The notes: generated from the sequence alone by a model not told the origin. A DNA stretch of 64,000 nt from Psettodes erumei (GCA_016785225.1 JAFBJZ010000647.1:930001-994000), one strand, 5' to 3'. Counted from the first letter of the stretch, positions 35,641-50,600 are shown. Made by a program: numbers and translations.

Positions 35641-38600
35641 CTGTATGAGATATATAATATATGAGACATGATAAAAAAAATCTTTATCAGATAAAGTGAA
35701 ACTAAATCAGTTAGCAAGGCATGACAAAGTGTTTTCCAGTATTAGCAGGACAGGTAAATGTGTGGTTGGAAGTGCTTTAAATTGCAATTTTACATCAGGA
35801 CACAAGGATGGCTATACTGATCAGTTGGTCCATCCGTCCAATACACACACCTCCACACCTGCTTACCGATACTTCACATCACAGTAAACAGAGTATAGGA
35901 TGATTTCTCATGTTTTTGATGACCTCTTGATCTATCTCTCAGTGCTTCCATAATACGAGTTAAACTTAAAAATGATATAGAATTAATTTTCAAATAATCC
36001 ATCTATATAAATATAAAGTTTATAAAAATATAAAACTTTTCACAACTTAACCTTTCTTTTTGTTGTACACTGAGGGCTCACCTTGTCCTTCCTTCCTTGA
36101 CGTTAAACCAGGAAAAGATGTAGATTATTCCCACCACCATGTCAAACACAATCTCCTCCCACTTGCTGATGCAGAAATCTGTCTCACAGTGGACAATCCA
36201 GAAAGTCATGATGCACCAGTGCAGGACGATGAAGATGCCAAAGTAGAGTTGAAACACTGAAGCAAACAGGGCAAAGGTGATGACCCTGGCTGCAATAGTG
36301 AAGAAGTGCCAGCAGAACTGGATGATGACAGCCATGTAGCTGATTGGCTTCTTGTCATTCCGAGACTCTCGCAAAGCCTTCTGGTAGGAGGCCAGGGCCC
36401 AAGCCAAAGAGACAAGGGATGCTGCTGCTGTCATACCTGCAACAGAGAGATACACATACATTCAGTGGTTTTGGTTACATTAGAGAGACACTGGAAATAT
36501 ATTTATTTACTGCCCACAGATGAGATGATGAATATCTCTGTGCATCCAAGAAATAGACAGCTACAAGGTGTGAATAGCCTAGTTTAGTACAAATGCTGGA
36601 AGAAGGATGTAGTTGAACACACCTTGGAGACAGAATGGGAATTTAGTGGCTTTATTAAATAAGGTTAAAAAAAATCCTGAGTAGTAAGGGCTTCCACAAC
36701 ACCTGTACCCACCACAACACAACAGCAGGGGTCTTCACATTCTTCTTTGCATGATATTCTCCATAACTGCAGTGAGGTTTTTCTTTTACCTATTTCATAG
36801 ACCAATTTCAGTGATTCATTTCAGTATTGGAGAGTTGAGATGCATCCAAACATCAGGTTTTCATAACATGCACAAATTTAATATTACTCACTACTGCAAC
36901 TACTACTACTACTGCTATATAGATTGTTATAACATGGCCTTTTAAAGTGGACTAAGGATGAAACATAAATAAGAAACATACATTGACAGACAAAATCTAA
37001 GAATAAAAATGTCGTCTTGCTTTTTCCTACACAGTAATCTGCAAAATGTCAGTCAAAGCCTTGTATGTGTTATTATGTTTATGATCTTTATCTAATCCTT
37101 TACTATGAAGCACTTTGGTTGACAGGTGTCTGCTGCGATCCCCAAAGCAGGAACACAAGAAACTGGGACCCTTGATGCAGGAACTGGAGAGGCATCAGCA
37201 GGTATGCCAAACACCAGAACACATAGAAAATCTGTCGGCACTCCCAACACAGGAACAGGAGAGGCTTCAGCTGGGACCCCTGATGCCAGAACACACTGGG
37301 TGTCTGCTGGGACCTCCGATGCAGGAGCAGCCAGCTAGGATCCCAATGCAGGGACAAGAGAGTTGTCTGACGGGATCCCACATGCTGGAACAGAAACTAG
37401 AACTGCAGCACTGATCATTGCACAGGGCAGTGGAAGCTCTTGAAGCCAACTAAGGTTCTTGAAGGCTGGGCAGCTGAAGCTGTATAGAGCTGGGATGAAG
37501 GCTGTCACTGAACAGAACTGTTGCATGCTTACACACCCAGGTCAAACTGAGGGGCTGGTTGGAGGCTAGCAGGCCAGTGGTGAGCTCACTGGGAGGCTGG
37601 CTTAAGGGAAGGGGCAAAAATATAGAATACATCAGGGTACTCCAGCATGCAAGGACAGAATGTAATTAATCCCTACCCTAAATCCCAAAGCACCTCATTT
37701 TTGTCAAAAGTAAACTTCTGTTGCAAACACTTTATCACTACCAGTAAGCATATAAATTGAACTGAGGGAGGGTGGCTGCATGTCGATGTCTGCTACATCC
37801 ATTCTGGTCAGTTTGTACTATTAAGACTTACATAACCTTTAGAAAAAAGTTTGTTAAAATGTAGACAGAACATGTTGGGTGGTTCAACTGAGGGGTTTAT
37901 TAACAAAAGACTAACAACTAAAAACTAGGTTGACCCCTCAGTGGCCAGAAGAAAAACCTAACTACAACAAAAAAAACTAAAATCAAAAAAGGAAGGAACA
38001 AATCGTCAAACAAAAATTTAAAAAGGGAACAAAGTAAATCCAAATACAGCAAAGGCAAGAATACAGGAAACACAATGCAGGAATCACAGCAGAGCAAGAC
38101 AGTGGGTAAAATCAGATGAACTGACAAAGACAAAAGAAAAGACCAAGACCAAGAATAATGAAACACAATTGGAACACATCAGGGTCGGGCAGACACAGGA
38201 AGTAAATACACATAAGATACACTAGTTTATAAATAACAAAATAAAAGAGGAAACAAAATACCAAAGTACAGTCCACAAAGAAAACTAGAGGTCAATCAAG
38301 CCAGGGTCAGAGTGACATCATCTGAATGATCTTCTAAATGATTAATAATAGTGACATCACCACTGATGAAGAGTTAACTTAATAAGGGAATTCTTTATAT
38401 CACAAAACAAGTGTGTGTGTGTTACCTTGCACGGCCTGCAGCTTGTGTGTCTGTATGATGATGCACAGCTGTAGCACCAGTTGTGGAGCACTCTCCAGAA
38501 AGGTGACCAGCAGATGCAGCATGCTCACATCTGCAAATTCATAGACCATCCTCCAGTAGTAATGCCAGCGCTCTGTCTCAGCACTATGCCGGCTCCGAAC

Positions 38601-41600
38601 ACCCAGGTAGATGGTATGAAAATACCTGGAGGAAGTGGTGGAAAAATATCATGCTTCAACACTATCCAGAACGGATAAATCATTGCATTTAGTGGTGTAT
38701 CAAGAAAGAGGAAGACACAACACAATGAAGGTGTGCACTTGTCATCCTCTCTTTGGGAAATATCTGAAAAAGTAATGGCAATATCCAAGAGTCAGACTGC
38801 ACTGGTGCTGCTGCTTTTTAATGTAGTAAATCTATAGGCTACATACAAACTTTTAATACAGCATACACATAATTATTGTGTGTATGTACACCAGCCAGGT
38901 ACACACAGATAGGGAGGCAGGACTAAGGAAATTCCTGGTTGTGATTTAACACAAGAACCAGAGCCTTGGCAGGTTTGATCACAATAACACTGCGGTTACT
39001 GTAAATATATGAACACCTTACCTCAATAACTCTTACACAGTTAACTGCACAATGTACCCTGTATACATACTTACTTTATACAAGGTATAAATTATCCATG
39101 AAAAAGTACCCGTAACATCACCAAAACTGATGTCACAGTGTATTGACATACTGGAGTGCACTCTATGCAGCAAAATGAGAAGTAAAACTTACTTATTTTA
39201 AAGATAACATCTGGAGGAAATGCACATAAAAAAATGATCTGTGATGGTCAGTACAGGAACCAGGCGCAAGACAGTGTGTGCTGGCAATGATCTTTATTTT
39301 ACACGATCCAAGAGCCGCAAATCCAAGAAATCTGTGTCACAAATCCGTAAGTGGGGTCAGAAAACCAGGGCAGCAAAACCAGAGGTGAGGCCAAACAGTC
39401 CGAGTCCAAAACCAGAGAAACAGCAAACAAATTCCAATGGGCTAGGGCAAAATGTGTCTACAGAAACAGATCAGACTGCCGTACAGGATTCTTGGCTCAG
39501 GCATGAAATGGTCACGTTTCGACACCAGGGAAGTATAAGGCAGGGGTTTAAGTACACCGGGGAGTGACGAGCAAACAAGACACAGGTGCAGGGAATTAGC
39601 CAGGTGATTAACCAAAAAGGGAAGAACACCAGGGGGAGCCCTAACAGATAGTAACACCAGGAACCACCCAAAACGTGTGAGGAAGCAACCAGGGGAAAAC
39701 ACACCAGACAGAAACCCAAAAGGACACGGATCATAACAGTACCCCCTCCCTTAAGAAACACCTCTTGGTGTTTTAACAGGTGGCTTAGGATGAGTCCTGT
39801 GGAAGTCCCCTATCAAGTCTTTGTCCAGAATGAACTTGGCAGGTGTCCAGCTTCTCTCCCGTAGCCCTCCCAGTCAATAAGGTACTGAAGGCCCCGGCCC
39901 CGATGACGACAGTCCAGGATGCTCCGGACCATGTATGTCTCCCCATTCTGGATGATGCTGGGGGCGGGAGGGGGCTCAGGGGCAGAACACAAGGGGTGAG
40001 TGACCACCGGTTTAATACGCGAGACATGAAACGTGGGGTGTATTTTACTCATGGTGGCAGGAAGTCTAAGTCTGACTGCAGAGGGGCTGATAACTGATGA
40101 TGGTAAATGGATCAATGTAAGAAGGAGCCAACTTACGCATGCCCCCCTTCAATGGAATGTCCTTGGCAGCCAGCCACACACGTTGCCCCACGTGGTAAAC
40201 TGGAGCTGGAGCCGGAGTTTGCATCTGCAGATGAAGGCCTCAGCAGACGGAACCCCCACCTCTTTCTCCTGACTCGGGAACAGAGGAGGCTGGTACCCCA
40301 AACAGCACTTGAAGGGTGATAATTTGGAAGAGGAGGAGGTGTGGCTGTTTATGGCGTACTCGGCCCATGGCAACTGCTGGCTCCAGGAAGATGAGTTCTT
40401 GGCACACATGCACCTAAGGACAGTCTCAAGAATGTGGTTAGCCCGCTCAGTCTGGCCATTAGATGGGGGTGAAAACCAGATGATAAACTCACAGATGTAC
40501 CTAAGAGAGTGCAAAAAGCTTTCCAAAAGCTAGCGGAGAATTGGGGACCACGGTCTGAGACAATGTCGGAGGCGATGCCATGTAATCTGACTACGTGTTC
40601 AATGAGTAGTGTGACTGTTTCCTGGGCAAAAGGTAACTTGGTGAGGGGAACAAAGTGTATGGCCTTAGAGAAACGGTCAACGATGGTAAGAGTGGTAGTG
40701 TAGTGGTTGGAAGTGGGTAAACCTGTTATGAAATCTAATGCTATACGTGACCAGGGGCGACTGGGAGTGGGTAGTGGTTGAAGGAGACCTTGTGGCGGTT
40801 GCTGAGTTACCTTGGCTTGGGCGCAGATCGAGCAGGCTGAGGCGTAGTCTTGAATGTCTTTTCTTAGATCTGGCCACCAGAACTTGCGCAGGATGAAGTT
40901 ATATACGTGCGACTTCTCCCCGGGTGACAGGAGAGGTTGGAAGCGTGTCCCCACTCAAGGACCTGAGGCCATGCGCTGGCGGGTATGTAGAGGAATCTGC
41001 TAGGGCATTCACTTGGTGCCGCGGAACCCTCCTGGGCCCACCTCACACAATCCTCAATCTTGAGATCAACAGCATTAATAAAAATGTTGGATGGAAGAAT
41101 AGTGTCAGGAACTAGAGCCTTCCCCGGTGGATCAAACCTTCTGGACAGTGCATCGGGTTTGACATTCTTGGTACCCGGGCAGTATGCCAGATGAAAGTCA
41201 AATCTGGCAAAAAACATGGCCTACCTGGCCTGGCGAGGATTTAACCATGTGTAAATATTCCAGGTTCTTGTGATCTGTCCAAAGGGACCCAGGCACCCTC
41301 CAGCCATTGCCTCCATTCCTCTAAGGCCAGCTTGACTGCCAGGAGCTCACGATTGCCTATGTCGTAATTCTGCTCTGATGGGGTTAAGCGATGGGAAAAG
41401 AATGCACAGGGGTGCACCTTTCCATCCTGTGACAATCTCTGGGACATGACGGCACCCACCCCAAGGCTAGAAGCATCAACCTCCACAATGAACTGTGCCT
41501 CTGGGTCTGGGTGAATGAGGATAGGCGCAGTAGTAAATAGTTCCTTCAAGCGATTGAACGCAGTTTCGGCTTCCTTGCCCCAGGAATACTTGGCCTTAGT

Positions 41601-44600
41601 GGAGGTCAGGGCGGTGAGAGGAGCGGCAACTGTGCTGTAGTTTCTAATGAATCTGCGATAGAAATTGGCAAATCCCAGGAAGCGCTGCAATGAATTTCGG
41701 TCTTCTGGCCGGGGCCACTCTGTGACAGCCTCAACCTTGGAGCGGTCCATGCCAATGCTTCCCGCTGAAATCTTGAACCCCAAAAAGGTGGTGCATGAGA
41801 ATTCGCACTTCTCGGCCTTGACGAACAAACAATTCTCCAGCAACCGTTTAAGCACCTGCCGCACATGCTCCATGTGTTGCTCTGGGGAACGGGAGAAAAT
41901 CAAAATGTCAAAGATAGGCAAAGACAAACTTGTTAATCACGTCGCTTAGCACATCATTGACCATTCCCTGGAAGACTGCTGGGGCATTGGTCAGACCGAA
42001 GGGCATCACCAGGTACTCCCAGTGACCTGTGGGAGTGTTAAAGGCCGTCTTCCACTCATCTCCCTCTCTTATGCGTATGAGGTGGTTAGCATTTCGCAAG
42101 TCCAACTTGGTAAAAATGGTGGCTCCCTGGAGAAGCTTGAACGCAGTGAACATGAGCGGAAGGGGATAACGGTTCTTGATAGTGATATCATTGAGACCTC
42201 GGTAATCAATACATGGACGAGGGGAACCATCCTTCTTGCTCACAAAAAAGAAACCCGCCCCAGCTGGCGGCGAGGATGGGCAGATGATACCTGCAGCCAG
42301 GAACTCGCTAAGGTATTTCTCCATAGCTTCAGTCTCGGGATGCGACAGGGAGAACAGCCTACCTCAAGGGGGCATCATCCCTGGCTTCAGATCGATGGGG
42401 CAATCGTACGGGCGATGGGGTGGCAGGCAAGTGGCACGTGCCTTACTGAAGACTTCTTTTAAAGTCTAGATACTCGGGGGGAACCTTCTCCGGGGGTAGG
42501 AATTGGCTCCATCTGTGTGACTGGAACAGGTGTGTGGGCTTGACGAAGGCATGTCTGCGAGCGGGCGGGGCTCCAGCCCATGATTTCGTGCCTTTCCCAG
42601 TCTGAGAAAGCACCACCCAGGGAATGCCCCAGCGCTTAGCCGCCCTGAAGTCCAGGAAGCTTTCCTCTGCTCCGGAGTCCACCAGTGCCCTAATTCCCTT
42701 AGAGCCCCCATTCCACTTTAAGATCACTGGTAGGCTGGTGCACTTCTTCGAGGAGGATTCTAATGACATTGTGCCCACGAGCTCTCCTCACTCGTGGGCG
42801 TTTCCCTTTACCGGGCACCTGATCTTGAAGTGTCCAACCCCCCCAACAGTATAGACACACTTGTTCTGGGATCTGTCTTTCACGTTCTTCCTTAGAAAGA
42901 TGAGCTTGATTTATCTGCATTGGTTCTGCCTCCGGGGCGAGTGCGTGGGGGCGTGATGCCCCAGAAGGGGACCTTGATGGACGCAGGGGAGCAGGGGATG
43001 GCTGAAGGTGTGGGCTCGGGTGGACATGGCACCCACGTTCCTCCAGGCGTGCGCTGACACGGATAGCCAGTTCAATAACCCGATTCAGATCGTCAGGGAG
43101 GTCACGGGTCAGTAGCTCGTCCTTGATGCATTCAGCGAGACCGTGGAGGAATGCATCATACAGGGCACGTCCTCCCCAGCTGCTGTCGGTGGCGAGCGTC
43201 TGGAACTCACGGCAGTAGTCTGAAACTGACCTGCGCCCCTGATGTATCTGTAGCAGCTCTCTTCCTGCCTCCTGGCCGTGCTTGGACCGATCAAAAACTC
43301 CCTTCATCTCCTCAGCCAGCAGAGTAGAGTTCTGAACACACGGTAAGTCCGCTTCCCAGGCTGCTGTAGCCCACTGTTTGGCCCTCCCGGTAAGCTGGGT
43401 GATGATGTAGGCTACCCGGGATTGCTCGGTGAAAAAGGTGGCTGGTTGTAAACTAAAGATGAGCTTGCACTGGGTTAAGAAGGCCCGGCAGGACCCGAGC
43501 TCACTGTCGTACTTCTCTGGCAGTGGGAGATGTGGTTCCTATGTCGTCGGAGATGCGGTGGAGCTAGGAGCAGGGGGAGCAGATGGATGAAGAGCAGGGA
43601 TGAGCTGGTTAGCTCTGACAGTAGCAGCCATGCTGTGGGTCAATGTCTGCAAATGTTGCGAGAGGGCCAGGAGTTGTTGTCCACTGCCGCTTGTAACTGC
43701 GCACTGCCTGCTGGTTCCATTGTGGTCAAACGTACTGTGATGGTCAGTACAGGAACCAGGCGCAAGACAGTGTGTGCTGGCAATGATCTTTATTTTACAC
43801 AATCCAAGAGCCGCAAATCCAAGAAATCTGTGTCATAAATCCGTAAGCGGGGTAAGAAAACCAGGGCAGCAAAACCAGAGGCGAGACCAAACAGTCCGAG
43901 TCAAAAACCAGAGAAACAGCGAACAAATGGTGGTCGGGCAAAATGTGTCTACGGAAACAGATCAGACTGGCATACAGGATTCTCGGCTCAGGCATGAAAT
44001 GGTCACGTTTCGACACCAGGGAAGTGTAAAGCAGGGGTTTAAGTACACCAGGGAGTAATGAGCAAACAAGACACAGGTGCAGGGAATTAGCCTTGTGATT
44101 AACCAAAAAGGGAAGAACACCAGGGGGAGCCCTAACAGAAAGCAACACCAGGAACCACCCAAAACATGTGAGGAAGCAACCAGGGGGAAACACACCAGAC
44201 AGAAACCCAAAAGGACACGGATCATAACAGGATCAGGATCTTTGAACGTGTTCATTGATTACAGATCACCTAAACGTGGACTTCGTTTCATGATCACAAA
44301 ACATTTAAAGAACTTTAAAAGTGGGCAAAATATCTTCAAGGGCAGAAAAATATGAACTTTGTACAGCCCCTCTGGAAAATAGTCTAAACACCAGTGTCAT
44401 GCAGTTTCATGTGGGAAAGCTTGATTGGAACATAGAGATTCTCTGGACAGGACACACTGCAACTCCTGGCAATCCAACTCCAACTGCATCTCTCCAGACC
44501 TGAGGCAAGAGTTCATTTAATGAAGTGATTTTTTTTTACTCTGTGGCCTACATGTTTGTGTCTGTTTGTTAGTCTCCTTCATTAATTGCTAACATATCTC

Positions 44601-44607
44601 TCACTAT

Positions 44608-44651
<44 letters not shown>

Positions 44652-47600
44652 GTGCAGGTTTTTCAAAATCTACATTCAAAGACTTGCTAACCTGCCACTC
44701 CTGCTACATTCACACTGAAGATGAAGGTGAACTGAAGGTGTCCCAATTTGGACTGCTTCACTCAAATCCACTGAAAAGAAAATATGACTTTTAGTGTCAT
44801 ATTCATCCTTCACATGAGGCTATTATTATCATGGCACTATTACCTTTTATATATAGTACATATTCACTGCCAATATTTGTGTTAGACTGAGCAAATACAC
44901 AAACACCTTGTCAGTCAGAAAATGTGCATTTATTAAACAATTATGTAATTTTAGCATTGATCCTAGATAATTCCAGAAAGTATGTTCATGGTAGAGGACC
45001 ATTTGTCCATCCACTGAGGTTGAAAATGGTGGCAGATGTGCTAAAGAACCATCTGAACTACAATTTCATATGTTACTCTGACAAAAACAGTCACTCTAAA
45101 CCAATGATTCACATATTTTATAGACAACAGTTTAATCTTTACCATTCAGCTTTTAGGTTTTAAAGTCCAGCAAAAACACCACAAGCAACTATGCGTTATT
45201 CCATACGTCAAACTTTTCTGACTTTCCTAACCTGTGTGTGACTCTTAGTCCGATGCCGACTGGTTCATAGTGAAATTGTCAGTCTTAAAAAATGGGTCAG
45301 GACACTGTGTACTAAAACATCACTATGACTTCTTTTCTACTATGCCTCATCTTTTTCTCTTCCTTTATCTATGGTCAGCTCTTGACCCCTCATATAGCTC
45401 TTCATTGCATTTTGTAGCTCGCTTGTTGCTACTTTCTTCCCAGATCACTCTCACCTGTGCTCCTCTCTGCCTCAGACTTGCCCACACCAATGCTGCTGCT
45501 AGCCGCTGAGAAGCGTCATTGGCTTGGTCAGTCTAAGCCCTCACACTGCCTCCACTTGGCACGCTTGCCTCTTCTCTGATCCAGGCTCCTCCAGACCCCA
45601 TTCAAACTCTCTCTGCGATCACTCCTCATTAGCGATTCCCCCTTTGAGAAAGACTCTAACATTGCTTGCTACATCGTGGTGAAAACTGGCAGCTGCTCTG
45701 CCTGTATCTGCTCTGTGGTCCAACATTTTGTGACACAAGTTTATGGAATTCACCCTAACCAAACACAGCAAATGGAGAAGACACACAAATGCCCTGCAGA
45801 GTGACATTGTTTTCATGCCACAACACTACGACTCATTTGGAGGTGCTATTTAATAATCATTTCTACAAAGAAACCACATATATAGATAGGACTTAAAAGT
45901 AACATTCAGGTGTGAATTCTTCTCCACTCCTCTGATGAACTTTAGATTTATATCAGGAAAAAAACATATTAACCATTCAACCCTCTTTCCTGATCACATT
46001 GAGAGGTGGGGCCAAACTAAAGACCACAGACTCTTATTAGAAATTACCCTGCATCTGGATGTTTAACCAGTGTCCTTTTTTTTCATAAAATTTCAATTCC
46101 AACAATTCCAAGTTCATAGGAAATAATTCTCATCTCCATTTAAAACAAAAGAAGAAGACAAAAAATGTAATGAGTGGGGGGAAACCCAGAGCCTCGCCGT
46201 TGTGCTTATAACTTGGGCTCATCCTCTTCTCATTGTTCAATTTCTTATCTTACATACAGTTAAAAAGTAATAGAGAACTAAACCACTGGGGGTCAAAAAC
46301 CAGTGTTTTCTAGTGCTGGTCTCAAGTCTGGGTAAATGAAGAGGGTTGTGCAGGAAGGGAATCTGCCATAAAACCTGTGTCAGATTAAATATGTGGATGA
46401 CAAATTTTAGGACCGTCATACTGTATCAGTCGAGGCCTGGGTCAACAACGATCAACTCTGGTGCTGTTGGAAATGCAGCAAGAATGAAAGGAAGGTGAAG
46501 AAGATGGTAGTGAGACCTGCTATGATTGATTGAAAAGTGAAAAAACTGAAAATAAAGTCACTTAATGTGTAAATTCTGAATAACAGATATCATCAAACAA
46601 TATTTTGTTAATCAACAACTGAAAATAAATTCTTCCCTGAGTAATTTCAAAATACTGTGAAGGATAACAAATAGAAATGGCTCTCACCCAACATATTACT
46701 CAATGGCAAATAAATAATTATCATTGAAATAGTTCTCAAAAGCAAATAATACTTCATCAATATTTTCAGGTACCCCATCACTTTTTTCGCCTTTAAGTCC
46801 ACGAAGTCCTTTCAACATCCCATTGTTCTCTTTTTTAAGTCCTGTATATTCTCCCAATAGCCCCACAGTCATTGAGTCACATCAGTGACCCCATATCAGT
46901 GCGTATATTCCTGCAAGTACTTTGGCCTAACAACTGCTCAGCCAGATCTCGTAGTCACAGTCTGTTGTGTCATTCATGACTCCGTCCGGGGTTGCAACAG
47001 TGGCTGGTGTTGTGTGAGTGTCAACAGTCACTGTACGGGTTGCCACACAAGGTACTGTGCCCTCGTCCCATCTCAGGTGATGTTAATTCCTGTGAAGAAC
47101 ACCTTCACTGTCCAGCTGTAACAGGCTGCACCACAGTAGCTTTCCTTCAGGTTTGTTTGCAATTCAAAAGGCTGAATTGTAACACGGTCTCCCTGTTTGA
47201 GCATGTCCATATCCTCAGCTGTCCTGTTGTAGTCTTTGGCCTGCTTCTCCTGCATGACAATCTGCTGTTATTTTGTATGTTTTACCTCAGGTTGTAGAAG
47301 ACTGCCCCGAGTTGGAAGTAGGGTTCTGGTTCTCCTGCTCAGCAGTCTCTGAGCCAAGCTTGTATTCAGGCCTTGAGTAGGTGTGTTGGGGTGATCCAAT
47401 ATAGCCAGGTCCTATCCTGCTGCCTTAGATTTCAGCATCAGTCCATTTGGCATTTGCACAGCAGACTCGGCCTTCCCGTTGCTCTGTGGGTATGGGAGGA
47501 GACAAAGTTTTGTGCTCAAACTCCCACAGCCTGTCTCTTTGTGTAGCAGAGCAGATTGTGCTCAGTCTCTCTTCCAAGATAGGCAAATAGGCCACCATAT

Positions 47601-50600
47601 TGACCATCTCAATCTCATCCTCTACTGTTACTGCTCTCTGGTAAGGCTGCCCTGCTCAGTGTATCTGCAAGTAACATGTCACAACCTGGGACATAAATCA
47701 CATCAAATTTGTATCTCTGAAGCCAGAGCAGCATACGTTGGTGTCTTTTTGGTACACTTAAAAGTGGCTTCTTGACAATGGCTAAATGGCTAAAAAGGCT
47801 TATGGTCATTCTGTACTGTCATTTTCCAGCCATAGGTGTATTGATGGAACTTTTCCATGCCATAGACAATAGCTAAACATTGTTTTTTGATTTGGGCATA
47901 GCCCCTTTCCGTTGGTGTCAATGCTCTGCACCGAATGCTACCAGTTTTCCTTTTTGTGTCAGTGCTGCTCCCAGCCCTGTTTCCGAAGCATCACACTGCA
48001 ACGTTAATTCCTCTCATGGGTCATAGTACTTCAGAACTGGTGCTTTGGCTATATTGTCCTTGAGCCTGCTGAATGCTTCTCTGTGTATTTCTGTCCATGC
48101 CCATATATTGTACTTGTGTGTGAGCTGTCTCAGTATCTCACAGTCATCTGACAGGTGTTTGTAGAATTTAAAGAGATAATTTACCATGTCCATCAGTCTC
48201 TGTACACACTTCATGTCAGTTAGTCTTGCCATGCCTCTCACTGCTCTGATCTTCTTGGGGTTAATTTGCAGCCCATCTGCTGTCAGCAGGTGTCCAATGT
48301 ATGGCACCTCCTGCTGCCTCAACTCGAACTTTTCTGTGTTCAGTTTAATATTATTTTCTCTGCATCTGCTGTCTCAATTTCTCATCATGGTCTTTGTAGG
48401 CCATCTATTGTGTATCACCTTCTCCTGTGATCAATACGTCATCAGCTATTGATATACTGTAGATGCCTGGCAGACTCTCCAGTGCTTGAGTCAGCATCCG
48501 CTGGAAAATCTCGGGTGCTCGGCTGATTCTCATAGGCATCTTGAGCCACCTAGATCTTCCAAATGGTGTAGCAAATGTAGTTAGATAGCTCAACTCCTCC
48601 TCTAATTTCACATGCCAAAATCCATGTTTGACATCACAGACTGTGAACACCTTTTGCTCTCTATAGGTCTGGGAAGATGTCATCAATTGTAGGAAGTGGA
48701 AAATGGCTCCACTTTAGAGCTTTGTTCAGTGGTGTTGGGTCAATACATATTCTTGGCTTGCCATTAGGTTTCTGCACTGTGACAAGACTACTAATCCAGT
48801 CTGTGCTTTTCTCTCAGGTGTGATGATCTCTCCTTTTGCAGCTCAAACTTGAGAGAAGTCATCATGGGAACCGGGACTCGCCATTTGGGGAGTTTCACTG
48901 GTTCCACCCTCTCATCGATCTTGATCCTGTACTCTCCTTCCAGGCAGCCGTCATCTGTGAACACATCACTGAACTCCTTTATTTGTTGCATGTTTAGCCC
49001 ACCCCAGGCTGCTTCCTCTTCAGTGACAATACTGTGAATAGCTAGTATGTTCTCATACTGTACTTTAATGAGTTTCATGGCTTCATCGTGAGAGCGTTAA
49101 TGTGGGTCATTAACCCTTGTCAGAGTGGTTTCGGTCATCTGACTCCATGTTGTGTGGATGTGGAAGGATTAGGTGAGAAAATGAGTCTTCTGGGTATTGT
49201 TCCTAAGAGTGCCTTGTAGGAGGCTGTCAATACTTGCCCAGGTGATCCTAACGGCCTAGGATCGGCCTAGGAGGATGATACTACAGTCCTCATTCACCAC
49301 CTCAAACTCCAGACGGTACTGTTTTTGGTTCCTTGGATTTCTCACCTTCACCTTGAATTTTCCCAGTGGATGCAGTCTGGTCTGGTACATTACCAGCACT
49401 GTATTTGTACACTCCAGCTGAGTTTCAGGACTCCATAGATTCACGGGGATGACATTACAGCTTGCTCCACAGTCTATCTGAAACTTCAACAGCTCCTTGC
49501 TGATCAGCATCCCTATGAAAAGCTGGCTGTTCTTGGCTTTGTCCCCACTGGCCTCTTTACCATTCACTGTCAGTGTCTCTGTAGTGGTGGCACTCAAGAT
49601 GTCCTCATATTCCTAACTGTCCTGTTCAGTCACATGGTGCGCTTGTTTTCCTTTCTTGTCTTTATCCTGTCTGGTTTTACATTTGACAGCAAAGTGATGT
49701 TCATTTTCGTTGCGCTTTCCAAAGGCTGGACACTTGTTCTTGTCCCTTTCATGTGTATTTCCACAGAATTTGCATGAAACTGTGTTTGTGTTTTTATCCT
49801 GCCTTGCTGTCTGTTTCATCATGTGCACTTCCTCCTGTGAGGGTTCTACTATTTTCATATGACAGTTCTGTAGCTCTACACAACTGTAGGTACTTATCCA
49901 ATGTCAGGTTGTCCTCCCTGAACAATCATTCCCTCAGTCCAGAATCAATAATGCCACATACTATTCTATCACATATCAGTGAGTCTTTGATTTGTCCAAA
50001 GTTGCATATGCTGGACATCATTCTCAGATAAGTGACATATGTGTCAATATTTTCATCCTGTACCTGATTTCTCATGAAATGACTATAATGACTGTTTCAT
50101 TTACCTTGGGGTTGCAATGCCCATCAAATCTCTCAATCATGTTCTTTACTGTCCTCCTGGCCACACTCACATCACTCATCAGAGTTTCACAAAATTCTCT
50201 ACCTCTCTCCAATCAGGTAGTAGAACAGCTTCACTTTCACTGTTTCTTCTGCCTCTATCAAAGAAAGTAAAGTGTAAACTCTTTCCACGGTTTCCATGAC
50301 TTTGCAAGATTGCCAGAGTCCAAACACAATGTTGATGGGGGTTTCAAACCTTCCATCGCCAACTGACGTGATGAGCGTCTTCTCCAGTACACTGCTTGTT
50401 ATTAGCAACAGGCTAGATGGGTAGCTGCACAGCAACAGTTAGTTTTTCTTAATGTTCTTTTACTTTCCAAGTTATTTCCACTGCCTCTCCTACTAAGAAT
50501 GTACGGTTAAAGCAATTGTAGCTGCTTACACTTTTATTTAATATATACACAAAGTACGTAGCACCTGCTACAGTAGACACTCTTGGCCTCTTGTCAGCTC

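Larger units (their letters stand above)
39240..44229 (-). mobile_element. Ty3/gypsy chromovirus, LTR-bounded, antisense in xkr4 intron 1
   Basis: Two direct repeats of about 495 bp (39240-39738 and 43736-44229) bound gag, protease, RT, RNase H, integrase and chromodomain on the minus strand. The flanks are TGATC (39235-39239) and GGATC (44230-44234), a 4-of-5 match consistent with a target duplication. By eye the LTRs differ at roughly two dozen positions and a small indel, about 95% identical. Several frameshifts indicate an inactive copy. The chromodomain places it in the chromovirus group related to Tf1/sushi. Confidence 0.92.
46900..50450 (-). mobile_element. Ty3/gypsy (mag-like) retrotransposon remnant, antisense
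   Basis: Gag with zinc knuckles, protease, RT, RNase H and an integrase C-terminal scrap lie in order on the minus strand. No LTRs are identifiable. The protease signature (DCGASCNVIP) and the lack of a chromodomain separate it from the two chromoviruses in the same intron and suggest the mag-like group. Most of the integrase is gone. Confidence 0.75.

Noticed and set aside
45270..45816. Possible exon or small gene in xkr4 intron 1
   Set aside because: Less AT-rich than its surroundings and with short open frames, but no conserved motif, splice pattern or family was recognised.
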